Program-made: the position numbers and the translations under genes
Notes under the pieces: generated by a model
Told to the model about the DNA's origin: nothing
Database searches by the model: none
Seen by the model: only the letters and a program-made list of their open reading frames with translations
In this document: positions 13,001 through 22,509 of the stretch, one piece after another
How positions within the stretch are numbered: position 1 is the first letter of the stretch
How the letters are laid out: the number at the start of each line of letters is the position of its first letter
Assembly: GCA_036852015.1 (NCBI GenBank)
Contig: JAANDG010000078.1
Location: forward strand, 124,001-188,000
DNA length: 64,000 nucleotides
Direction: 5' to 3'
DNA from: Pelodera strongyloides
Lineage: Eukaryota > Nematoda > Chromadorea > Rhabditida > Rhabditidae

Positions 13001-16000
13001 CAAATAGAAATAGCCTTCAAATATAATTTTCTGAAATTCATACTTTGCATTCAAATGCTTTCTCTCTCTCCCTCTCTCTCTCCCTCTCTCTCTCCCTCTC
13101 TCTCCCTCTCTCTCCCTCCCTCCCTCTCTCTCTCTCTCTCTTTCTCACTCTCTCTTGTCCCTCTGTCCATCCCCGTTTTGTGTATCTGACCACTCGTTTT
13201 TTGGTATAGTTTTGGTTTTGAAACGGAAATTGCGCGTAGAGTAGTTTACATGTCATGAGGTCCTCAGTAAACTTTATTCTGTTTTGTTTTCGTTTTTTTA
13301 CCATTAGCTTTCTTCGCTAGTTTTTTTTATTGCGCAGACATACATATCACCCATGTATGCCTCCTGCCGAGCCTTTGACTTTAGTCCTGACCGAGACCGA
13401 GACAACCGAGATTTCACCGAGATCTAGCACAGTCCTTTTGCAAACGAGAATTAAACACTGATTCGTGCTCATATAAGGTCCATGTTTTTACTCAAGACCA
13501 GTTTATTTTCGAGAATCTTGAGCTTTGAGTTCGTGCAGCATTGAGGCGTAAAATTTCTAGGTTGTTGTTGGTTCCTGTGTATCGGCTTGTTTACATAAAA
13601 ACGTCAAACTTTTGATTTCTGTAACCGCAAGATGTTGGTTTCAATTTTTGGTTCTCGAACGATTCGCTCTCTATGGTTTCTAATTTTATAGAAATCGTCA
13701 CTCATTATCGTCAAATACGTACCCATAGTTATTTAGATGCGGGGTAAAAGGTGAACGTATAGTTATTTAGAAACGTGGCAACAGTTTTAGCTGTTTTGCC
13801 TAGGCTTAGGCTTAGGCTTAGGCTTCATAGGGAAAGAGTCTTGTCTTGTCTATTTTCCCTTTTCCTCCAAAAATGTGCAGGATTCTTACAGCAACGCTTT
13901 AGCAAAAGTATTCTGTTTCAGGATCGCCGCAGCATGTCACTAAAAAGGGGATCCGTTTCATCGGAAGATATAAAAAGTGTTGTTTTGGAAGAGGTCTATG
14001 ATCTGCAAAAAGAGGTTTCTTAATTTTTTTGTTTATTTTTTTTTGTAAGATTAAGGAATTTATGAGAAGTGTGTTACGCAGATGCTAGAAGTTCCAGTTC
14101 CAAGCGTTTCTGATGACAGTACTAACTAGACTCTTGTGACCTTCGATGTATGGTAAAATTAGCATAAACAACTAGCTTTGAACTCCGCTGAACCGCTTTT
14201 TTATATAAATATTTGTTTTTAGATTTGCTCCGGTCGTTTCGGTTATGCAATGGAGGCCGTTCACAAGGCATCGTCACAGAAAATTGCACTGAAATTTTTC
14301 CCGAAAACGCAGACGAAACAGGTGTGGTTTGGGTTTTTGCTGTTCGATAAAGGTTTCAAATTGTGTCCATTTTCTGATGACGTTTCTCTGGTAATGTGTA
14401 AAATGTGTCAAGGCAGTGTTTCCTACATGGCTACGCGATTTCTGAACTGTGCCAACGCACAATTGACCAATTTTCATGGTTTGAATGAATGAGCATATTC
14501 TCTTCAAAGAGCCATAACAATAAAGCCACATATTAATCATGAAGCAATACATAAAATTGAGAATCTGGGTGGTCTTTTTATAAACTTCTTCCATTTTAGT
14601 GTGACTTCCTCCGCGAGTACACGTATTCCTACTTCTTATCCCCTCATCCGAATATCATCGACACTTATGAGGGGACTTTCTCAACAAATGATGATTCCGC
14701 TTACTTTTTCGTCCAAGAAGCATGTCCGGGATCAACGTTGAGGGAAACGGTTGAAGCATCGAGAAGCGGTATGCATTTTAACATCAATTGGCTGCATTTC
14801 GGTCTCAAACACAGTGAGAAGTAGAGAAGACTTGGTTTTGTTGCATTACCGAGGGATATTTGCCGCAAATTTGATGTGCGCGAAGCCGTTGCGGCGCCCA
14901 CTTTCATAGTTTCACCTTGGAGACATGCGTTCACAGAATGCATCATAGAAACATTTTCAGGAAATCTGTAAAAAAATGAATTTAAAAAAAAAGTCAAAAG
15001 TTCTCTGGTAAAGAAGTCCTCCCAATGTTTTCAACTTCAGCCAAATAATATTGTGTCTATGGGAATTTAGCTCTTAGAAGGCTACTAACATTTTCAGATG
15101 CAACATTTTCGGATTTTTGAAAATAACCTAAAAAAATTTCTTCTTCAGGAATCGGCGACGATAACACTCGAAAAGTTATAATGTCTGTTCTCTCGGCAAT
15201 CGAGTATATGCACGATGAGGGATTGGCACATAGGAATCTCAAAGCGGAGAACGTAATGATTTTTGGAGAACATTTTGAAAAGGTGGGCATCTTTTTCTTG
15301 ACTTCGAGCTACCGTAACCGTAATTATGGTTCTTGAGTTACAGTAAGCCCGAGTTTTGTCAAACTTTTTGTCTACGAAACTTCTGAGACGTATTTTCTAT
15401 GTTTGAGTATGTAGCACACGGAACGACTGAAGTTAAGAAAGATTTTTCAATACAGTAGGCATTACTATGTATATGGCCAGTTTTGCCCTGTTTTGGTATG
15501 TACGCCGTAGGCAGTGGCAAAGAAGTCCAGTAACGTTACTTTGGAGTACCGTTTTTTAAGTTCAATTTTTCAGGTTAAAGTGAGTGACTTTGGCCTTACA
15601 AGACGAGTCGGCTCTAATGTCAAATATCTGGAGTTCGTCAATTCGTACCAAGCACCCGAATTATGTGAAACAGTGCAAAACGAAGTGCTAACTGTGGGCA
15701 AATCTATGGATATTTGGGCAATTGGTAAGCTTTGTTTGTCCCGCACTAACCGTGTACCATACCGCTTTAAATACGTGTCTTTCTTCGTGGGTTCCTTCTG
15801 GCAATCAAACGTCTAAGTGCTAAGGTTTCCGATCAATAATTGATAGATTGACAGACCATACTGTTTCTGCAGTGTGAACCACAAGAGACCGTCTGGAGAA
15901 AGGTTAAAGCGAAATGCTAGCCTCTTTGGAAAATTTTGCATATGATAAGCAAATCCTATGTATCATATGCTAATTTTGTGCGATTGTCGTGGACGATCGT

Positions 16001-17683
16001 ACAGAATTAGCATATGATACATAGGATTTGCTTATCATATGCAAATTTTCCAAAGGGGCTAGCACTTCGCTTTAATAGAGAATTGCTTCTGCGAGCAAAA
16101 CGTAAAACCCTTAAATTCAGGTATCCTGCTCTACTTTTGCTTAAAAGCTCGATTCCCATGGCAAAAAGCGTCGATAATGTGCAAGCCATACTGGGAATGG
16201 GAACAGTGGTTGAAGGTTCGTTTTGTTATATATTTATTTATTTATTTATTAAATAACACCACAGGGTGTGCATCACAATGAAACGATGAAAATAAAGTAG
16301 TATATAACTCGTCGTGTTGTCGTTGATTAGCAAACCAGGTGATTTGATAATAAAACAATGGAAATCAAGCGTAAATGATATATGATTTTTTTATTGCCTT
16401 ACCCATCGGGCCATATATCCATTCAGAGAAATATGTTGAAAATTTTGCATTCTCTATTATGTGGACTTACAATGTAAATTATTTGAATTTACGTAGCCTA
16501 GTATTGTACCTCGTTACTACTCTTTTTTAGTTTCCTCCAAAATGTATTTTATTTATTTATTTTTCAAATTTTAGGGCAAGAATCCAGCACTTCCGCGTAG
16601 ATGGCTCGCTTTTTCCGAGAAAACGTTGAAAGTGATGAAAAAGTGAGATTATTTTTATGTTGGGATCGAGGGTGTATTTATGGGGTTTCCATGTATGCCA
16701 AAAACAACTGTGCGTTCCCTTCCAAGTATGCAACAATTTACCGTATTTTCCCTGAATTGAATATTTGACATGATAAATTAATACATGGGTCTCGCAAATT
16801 CGTAAAATACGGTAAATTTGTCCGGATACTTGGAAACCCCATAAGGGAACAAATACATACAAAAGACTTGTGTTATTATAATTACATCATAGAAGACGCA
16901 TATACGTAAGAATTGCCAATGATACAACACTTATTATTTTCCTCCATGCTACACGAGTGAAGGGTGGTACGTTACTTTTAAAGCGAAATGCTAGTCCCTC
17001 TGGAAAATTTGCATATGATAAGCAAATCCTATGTATCCTATGCTAATTTTGTACGATCGTCCACGGCAATCGTACAAAATTAGCACAGGATACATCGCTT
17101 ATCATATGCAAATTTTCCAAAGAGGCTAGCATTTCGCTTTAAACAAAATACCTTCAGAACCTTGAATCCTCGGGAAAAAGATCGTTGGACGACAAAGGAA
17201 ATACGTAAGATTGTGGCGAAGGAAAGACTGCTAAAGCCACCTAAGGTGAGTAACACAACATAACATAACATTTATTACGAACATAAAATGTCGTACAAGT
17301 TTTGTCAAAATACCACATTGAATAACTATGAAACGTGAAAATGCAATTCTGACTAAAATAAAACCACAACTAAGAACATCGTAGGTTTACGGGAATAGGC
17401 GAGGGTTACTCTAGGTTTATTCGCCAATGAAAAAAGTATTTTGCCTATGTTTACATTGTAAAAAAATATTTAACTTAAAAATTAAAATCATAAACTTGAA
17501 TTCTTTCAGCCCGACTTCAACGACGACTTTGTCTATGTGCCTTCGAAGCCCTCAAGAAGACCCAAGAAATCGAAAAACGAAAAGAAAAAGAAATCCGCCC
17601 TTCAACAGTGGTTATGTGCCACTTTGCATACAATGAGTGAAATTAGCGAGCAAATGGTATCGGCGAGAGATGATGATGAGTAG
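7086..17683 (+). CDS. SBK-like protein kinase, probable pseudokinase (12 exons)
   Basis: Exons: 7086-7262, 7540-7653, 9101-9160, 13922-14014, 14223-14321, 14600-14768, 15149-15282, 15574-15724, 16121-16215, 16575-16642, 17158-17245, 17510-17683. Every junction has AG/GT and matching phase, giving 473 aa. Residues 1-147 are Ser/Arg-rich and disordered-looking. The kinase domain follows: SGRFG loop (151-155), ALK lysine K172, likely helix-C glutamate E187, HRNLKAEN (265-272), SDFG (286-289), QAPE (308-311), DIWAIG, FPWQKA and WLAFSEK. Motifs such as DFGLTRRVGS are typical of the SH3-binding-domain kinase (SBK) family. The catalytic Asp of HRD is Asn267, while the Lys and DFG Asp remain, so phosphotransfer is probably lost or very weak; a binding or scaffold role is inferred. 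The tail is Lys-rich. An acceptor lies directly at the ATG, suggesting SL trans-splicing. AATAAA sits at 17819. Alternative: a true kinase using an unusual base. Confidence 0.9.
7308..7427. mobile_element. MITE-like palindrome, family A
   Basis: It lies in kinase intron 1. Left end TTTAAAGCGAAATACCGGCC and an imperfect right end GGCCAGTATTTCGCTG enclose a short core with GCATCGTGGACAAC. It is shorter than most copies. Confidence 0.85.
7721..7821. mobile_element. MITE-like inverted repeat, family E copy 1
   Basis: Ends are GAGGCCATATTCACCACTCC and an imperfect inverse (GAGTTGTGAATATGGCTTC). The core GGGAAATATTCCCTGGGGAC recurs at 9865-9991 and 40525-40660. It is in kinase intron 2. Confidence 0.8.
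8401..8583. mobile_element. MITE-like palindrome, family A
   Basis: TTTAAAGCGAAATGCCGGCC at the left and GGCCGGTATTTCGCTTTAAA at the right flank a core with TTAGAATAAAAATCGCGCTAA. It lies in kinase intron 2. Confidence 0.9.
8781..8814. repeat. Perfect 13-bp GC-rich hairpin
   Basis: CGCCGCAACGCAC and GTGCGTTGCGGCG pair perfectly around an 8-nt loop. It stands out from the AT-rich intron around it and is followed by GGTTTTG. I know no function for it in a nematode intron. Confidence 0.8.
9265..9682. mobile_element. MITE-like palindrome, family B copy 2
   Basis: Same ends and same length class as the element at 1242-1662 (TTAAAGGGTCAGGCCC at both ends, inverted). The two copies are closely similar over their full lengths. 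It is in the 4.8-kb kinase intron 3. Confidence 0.9.
9865..9991. mobile_element. MITE-like inverted repeat, family E copy 2
   Basis: AGGTCACATCCACCACTC at the left and GAGTGGTGAATATGGCCTCA at the right. The core contains CCCCATGGGGAA and CCCCAGGGAATATTTCCCC. It runs in the opposite orientation to copies 1 and 3. Confidence 0.75.
10463..10735. repeat. Diverged tandem duplication, about 174-bp unit
   Basis: ATTTCGAAAGCTGGCTGGCC with GTCATGAGGTGACC near 10465 reappears as ATTTCGAAACTGACTGGC with GTCATGAGTTGACC near 10639. Both copies continue into TTAGTACT/CTAGTA-rich sequence. Confidence 0.6.
10852..10879. repeat. CT microsatellite
   Basis: A short CT dinucleotide run within kinase intron 3. 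Confidence 0.9.
11871..12015. repeat. Tandem repeat, about 49 bp x 3
   Basis: AGGTTTCCAAAAATGC starts near 11871, 11920 and 11970, each followed by AATACAGTAGTTTTAATG. The copies are almost identical. Confidence 0.9.
12231..12395. mobile_element. MITE-like element, family A, damaged left end
   Basis: The right end is intact (AAAACCGGCCGGTATTTCGC). The left end reads TTAAAGCGAAATGAAACGCA, so the CCGGCCGGTTTTT block has been deleted from one arm. It lies in kinase intron 3. Confidence 0.85.
13061..13155. repeat. CT microsatellite
   Basis: A CT-rich run with CCCTCTCTCT blocks. Its complementary strand gives an Arg/Glu-only frame that is not a gene. Confidence 0.95.
13800..13826. repeat. Interstitial telomere-type repeat (TTAGGC)
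   Basis: About four consecutive TTAGGC hexamers, the nematode telomere unit, lie about 100 bp upstream of kinase exon 4. They are likely a remnant of break repair or an expanded microsatellite. Confidence 0.85.
15904..16075. mobile_element. Near-perfect palindromic MITE, family D copy 1
   Basis: Ends TTAAAGCGAAATGCTAGCC and GGGCTAGCACTTCGCTTTAA. Arms contain ATTTGCATATGATAAGCAAA and its complement; the centre carries a GATTGTCGTGGACGATC turn. It lies in kinase intron 8, 45 bp before exon 9. Confidence 0.95.
16225..16366. repeat. Dispersed repeat, copy 1 (ACCACAGGGTGTGCATCAC)
   Basis: It starts with TTTATTTATTTATT and continues ACACCACAGGGTGTGCATC to AACAATGG. A second copy lies at 36970-37096 in the same orientation. 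Here it begins within 15 bp of a kinase splice donor. There is no coding capacity. Confidence 0.8.
16679..16845. mobile_element. Inverted-repeat element, family G type
   Basis: ATGGGGTTTCCATGTATGCC at the left is answered by ATACTTGGAAACCCCATAAG at the right, with TTACCGTATTTTCC / AATACGGTAAATTTG inside. It lies in kinase intron 10. Confidence 0.75.
16978..17142. mobile_element. Near-perfect palindromic MITE, family D copy 2
   Basis: TTAAAGCGAAATGCTAGTCC at the left and AGGCTAGCATTTCGCTTTAA at the right. It ends 15 bp before kinase exon 11 (17158), so the acceptor AAATACCTTCAG directly abuts the element. Confidence 0.95.
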
Positions 17684-18292
17684 TATATTATAATCTGATC
17701 ATAGGTGTGAGGCCGGGAGTAACCTCCCAGGCGGGGGCAAGAGAAAGTGAGGGACTATAGAAATACGAGATATGCTCCGGCGGGGATCACACCTGTTACA
17801 GCTCCAGTACTCCGCTAGAATAAACAGTGTGTTTTGCTGCTTGGATAATAGTTTACTCATGCAGCAAATTGTCCAACTACTTCTAAAGGACCAGTGTCAT
17901 CATGTGTGCAAACCTGTATAGTTGAGTGCTTCAATTGTGTGTATTATGCCAACAACTAATACGGTTTAAATTTATGTAGATGACCTGATAACTACTTACC
18001 CTCACTGATTTACATTCAAGTACAAAGCTAAGCTTCTCTGAGAATGAGTTACCTTCCCAAATACACATAGTTAAACGAGGTTAATTATATTGTTTAATTC
18101 ACTTTGACAAAACGGGTATTTTTGCATTTCTAATTTTCCCTTTTTTTTATATTTTCAATCGGGTAATTTAAGTGCGTTATGTCCTGTTATTGCAATAAAT
18201 AAACTTGTTTTTGAAATGTGTTGGTGAATTGTTTTCTCAGTGAAGAAAAAATGATCCAAGATACAAGCACAGCATATTCTATTTAAAAACAC

Positions 18293-18798
18293 TTAAAGGG
18301 ATAGGTTCACCTCGAATTGCACCTTTTTTTATAATTTATGTTGATAGTATGACCTATGACGGTCAAAATGCGAAAATTGCAGTAAATTTCCTTTGCTCCC
18401 CGTAGTAGGAGAACTTGCTCAAAAAAAGCTAAACTACCTCGAATCTATAAAACAATTGGAGTACCGCAGCCATGGTCAGTGGGAAATAGCGCAGCCGGGC
18501 TGGAGACGCTAGAAAATACAGGACCCTTTTATCATCCTCTGTCTATCACAACAATATCTGCACCTCCAGTCCTCCTGCGCTATTTCCCACATACCATGGC
18601 TGCGGTACTCCAATTGTTTTATAGATTCGAGGTAGTTTAGCTTTTTTTGAGCAAGCTCTCCTACTACGGGGAGCAAAGGAAATTTACTGCAATTTTCGCA
18701 TTTTGACCGTCATAGGTCATACAATCAACATAAATTATAAAAAAGGTGCAATTCGAGGTATAAAAAAGGTGCAATTCGAGGTGAACCTATCCCTTTAA
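18293..18798. mobile_element. Foldback MITE, family C copy 1
   Basis: Ends TTAAAGGGATAGGTTCACCTC and its inverse, with arms of about 200 bp that pair nearly perfectly (for example CTACCTCGAATCTATAAAAC). The right arm carries a 23-bp internal duplication (AAAAAGGTGCAATTCGAGGT twice). It shares its right TTTAA with the family-D element that follows. Confidence 0.9.
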
Positions 18799-18965
18799 AG
18801 CGAAATGCTAGCCCCGTTGGAAAATTTGCATATGATAAGCAAATCCTATGTATCCTATGCTAATTTTGTACGATCGTCCACGGCAATCGTACAAAATTAG
18901 CATAGGATACATAGGATTTGCTTATCATATGCAAATTTTCCGAAGGGGCTAGCATTTCGATTTAA
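18795..18965. mobile_element. Near-perfect palindromic MITE, family D copy 3
   Basis: Arms are the same as in the kinase introns. The right end has one change (TTTCGATTTAAA). It is head to tail with family-C copy 1, the two sharing a TTTAAA. Confidence 0.95.
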
Positions 18966-19075
18966 AACGCGGCAGACTGGTAGAAAGTACTCACGTTGAT
19001 AAATTAGCCTTCGCCAGACATACACAATGTATCACGGGGTTCTTTACACAGAGCTACCCACATAGTGACGTAGTT

Positions 19076-19240
19076 GCATCAGCCCGAAGACGTCGAACAA
19101 TTTGTATTTGTCATCTGGAACTCGTCGTCTAATGCTCATGACCTCTGTGGAACAAGTCATAAGCTTTGAAAGCTTGTATTGAACCACCCTTGAGTAAAGG
19201 TAAAGGAGAACGCTTTTGGAGCTTAAAAGTTTTATTTATA
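19076..19240 (+). mobile_element. SINE fragment, headless copy
   Basis: CGAAGACGTCGAACAATTTG ... CTCGTCGTCTAATGCTCATG ... GGAACAAGTCATAAGCTTTG ... TTGAGTAAAGG matches the body of the full-length SINE at 33870-34118. The tRNA-like head is missing. Confidence 0.8.
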
Positions 19241-20299
19241 TTTATCAGCCAGCAACTAACAATATATTTCGTTGAATGAGTTCAAGGCGAATAAATGTTT
19301 TATTGTTCTTTAGTGTAAAGAATAGATGGCACCTTGTAAAACAGAAGAAAAAAACTCGTTTCATCTCCGTCATATAATTAATTTTCAAAATCTTTTTGTT
19401 GGGCATCGTGTTTTTCAATGCAATTTATCAAAACTCAGATCGCGAGCCATATTTTAGGTTTTGTCCATAAGGAATTCGCTTAATAGCAAAGTTGTGCACC
19501 CAAGAGTTCTTCTTATCTTTATTACTGCTTTTTTATCGTTTACATGCATTGGATGGGCAACAGAAAAAACCACAAACGCGTCACTTTTACTTATATTTGA
19601 ACGGTGAACCGCCGAATACAAACAGAACACAAACATCACGTCCTGATGCGTAATCTGTAATAATTACGCAAAATTGTGCAATTGTCGACAATTTTACCAG
19701 CTTGATGAGCTGAAATTCATTCAATGGATATTGAATGAAACATGGAACAAAGGAGAAGATTTTTTGCCACAATGTCGGAAACGAAATCCATAACACGTTT
19801 CAAGGATTTGGTATAAGCAGTCCAACTTTTAGCAACTCCAAAATAAGCAAAATGAGTCTCAGTACCTTAATCATAGGTAATATGTTTCAAACGTTTCATG
19901 TAAGTATGCCCATTTTTGTCAGACTTTGAAGTCAGCTGTGCAGTGCTGGAAAGTCGCCTCAGGCGGCGATAACCGTCTGGTGGAACTATAAATGAGAACA
20001 TGTCTGATGAGTCTCATGTACTTTCTGGAAGATTTCTCATTGTGCTCTGAGTCTTAGTGAAATGGGCGATTCGTAGAACTCATGGAAGAAATATACCAAA
20101 GACCCAAAGATTCTTCATTTTTTTCGGCGGAAGGATTAAATACTGTACCTTCCAGCACGTGATAGAGTTTGAATGTTTGGATACGTGCGTGAGTTCAGTG
20201 AAATGAAGACTTGCCCATATTATATGATATAGGCAACCAATGTGACAATGTTGCCCTTATCATGGTGTGATCTGTTTGAGAATGAGTTTTTAAAGTGGT

Positions 20300-21945
20300 A
20301 GTACAATCAGGAAATTATACCATTATCCTCTCCCGGTCCAGTTCATAAATTCTTAGTCACCTGGAATTATTGACACGACAAATACGTTTCAAGTAAACCA
20401 GAAAAACCGGTACGAATAGGTAAAGGCAGTCCTGGAAATATGTGTATTAGCGTGATAATAATAATTCATTACATCAAGAAATACGGCCAAATACCGACAC
20501 AAAAATAAAATGTTTGAAAAACAAATGAAACCAGTTCTGGAACTTTGACCGAGACCGTACTGACCATTACTTTCTTGCAAAACAATTCGGAACGTGGATT
20601 CTCATGATGAAGGATGCATGGAGAACTCAATCATTTATAGGTTCCTTTTTTCGTCATGAAACGACAATAATAGTTTCTTATAAATGTAGTTAATTTGTAA
20701 GAGGATGACCTGCGAAAAGAAAACAATCATAAAATACTAAACATTTTACGTATAATCTTATGAATAAACTAAGGATACAAAAAGTATGTGCGAAGTGCAA
20801 AGGTTAGGCCGAGTTGCTACAGTACGGTATTCAAGAGTACGATATAATAGGAAAGATAGTCAGATTCTTCACAGTAGCTTCAAGGTCGTGCATGATGGTC
20901 AGGTGCAGGTCTAGGTGTTCAATCGATATCCTACATTTGACTAATATAAGATGTTTGAAAGCATATCGAGCACCATTTTGGTGAGTCTTGATGAAATATG
21001 CAACCAAAACGCTGCACCATATTGTTATTACCGGTCTCCTCATGAATTTTTAGTCACCTAACATCGAAGCGACCTACCACATACGTTTCATCTAAAGCAC
21101 AAAAAGCACCACGAACAAGTAAATTAGTTCCGTGTCCTTTCTGATAATGACTCATTGCATTACATATAAAGATACAAAAACCGCATGACTTTGGAATCCC
21201 GTAGTCTAACGTGGTCTAAGGTACAAAAAACCGTAATTTCTTACCCGAGTGTTTGTACAGTGATTGTAAATCGTTATCTAAGTCAATCTACTTAAATCCC
21301 GCTATCGACTAAAAAGGAGTAGACAGCCTCGAAAAGCTCAGGCAAACCAATTTGCAAAAGATAAAAACGCCCTAATTTAGATAAGAACATCTTTACAATT
21401 AGTCTGATTAGTGAACATGTTGTGAACCGTTCTATGTGAAGGAAAATTCTTTTCCTGACGTTTACTTAAAATTTTCTTACAATTTCTTTCACGCTTCAAG
21501 AATATTCAGCTGTACACATAGATGACGTACATGAGTCTCTTTTTCTCAAGGTGTTACCATTTCCACTGAAAACTTACCTTCTTTTTTACTTTTTATTTCC
21601 AAGATATTATTAGCAAGTTTGTCAGGGTTTTACAGTGTAAATTTGTAAATTCCAAGACAAGCCTAACATTAGTAGGGGCGATTTTTTATTATTTATACCT
21701 TGTATACCTATATACCTATATACATATACTATATACCTATACCTATATTAACTGACTTTCGATGAAAATCTTACTTCATTAGTCCTAATAAACGTTCTAA
21801 ATAACGTACTCAAGGTTCAGCTTACTGTAATATCATTCAGATGAGTCATTAAATCGTATGAAATAAACATGAATGTTTCTGTTTCAAAACGCGCAATATT
21901 CAGATGTAGACATAGCTGACGTACGCTTCTTTTTTATTGAATAGT
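20300..21945. repeat. Decayed direct duplications
   Basis: CATAAATTCTTAGTCACC with ACAAATACGTTTCAAGTAAA (near 20343) is echoed by CATGAATTTTTAGTCACC with ACATACGTTTCATCTAAA (near 21040). AATATTCAGCTGTACACATAG (21502) is echoed by AATATTCAGATGTAGACATAG (21896). No ORF explains the similarity. Confidence 0.5.
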
Positions 21946-22025
21946 TTCTAAAATTGATAAGATATTTCGATTTTTGGCCCTTTTTCGACTCCGCCCTTAG
22001 CCAGAATGTCTAATTAACGTCTTCT

Positions 22026-22184
22026 GAGGCCGGTTCCACCAACATTTCAGAGCGCACGTAACTTCCGTGCGGTAAGTCCGCACTACTTGCGTTTTCACCA
22101 ACATTACAGAGCGGACGGAAAGCAACGTTGCAAGTTTCTCTCCGTTTAAACGGAAGTTCCTGAAGTGTTGGTGGAACCGGCCTC
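22026..22184. mobile_element. Inverted-repeat MITE with GAGGCCGGTTCCACCAACA ends
   Basis: The left end GAGGCCGGTTCCACCAACAT is answered by GTGTTGGTGGAACCGGCCTC. The core has GAGCGCACG, GTCCGCACTACTTGCG and GGACGGAAAGC. It is a single copy in this window. Confidence 0.85.
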
Positions 22185-22509
22185 TGGTTATATGGACACA
22201 AGATTAACGATAAATTACAAGTTCAACGAATTCAGAATAATGAGCACTCAATTCTGAACACAAAAAAAAACAGTTTGCTCCAAACCAAGATCTTGAACGA
22301 GCCTTTGGCTTCCACGTCCAATTCGTCAACAATTATCATCAAAGTTCTATTTGGTAGCGAATTTCTGAATATAGCGCCCATTTATGTCCTTTTTCTTTCG
22401 TGTTCATTTGCTTTGAAAAATTATAAAATTTCTCTATGCATGTTTCTAAACAAGGTTTCCATTCATTGTCAATCTTTCCGTTCTTGTTATATAATATTAT
22501 TCCCTTAGG

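Larger units (their letters stand above)
17684..22509. other. Intergenic stretch between kinase and S28 gene
   Basis: No exon chain found. It contains the kinase 3' end (AATAAA at 17819), a family-C foldback (18293-18798), a family-D palindrome (18795-18965), a SINE fragment (19076-19240), decayed direct duplications (about 20300-21945) and an inverted-repeat element (22026-22184). The remainder is AT-rich with no recognisable signal. Confidence 0.6.

Noticed and set aside
13038..13304. Arg/Glu-rich minus-strand ORF
   Set aside because: Complement of a CT microsatellite.
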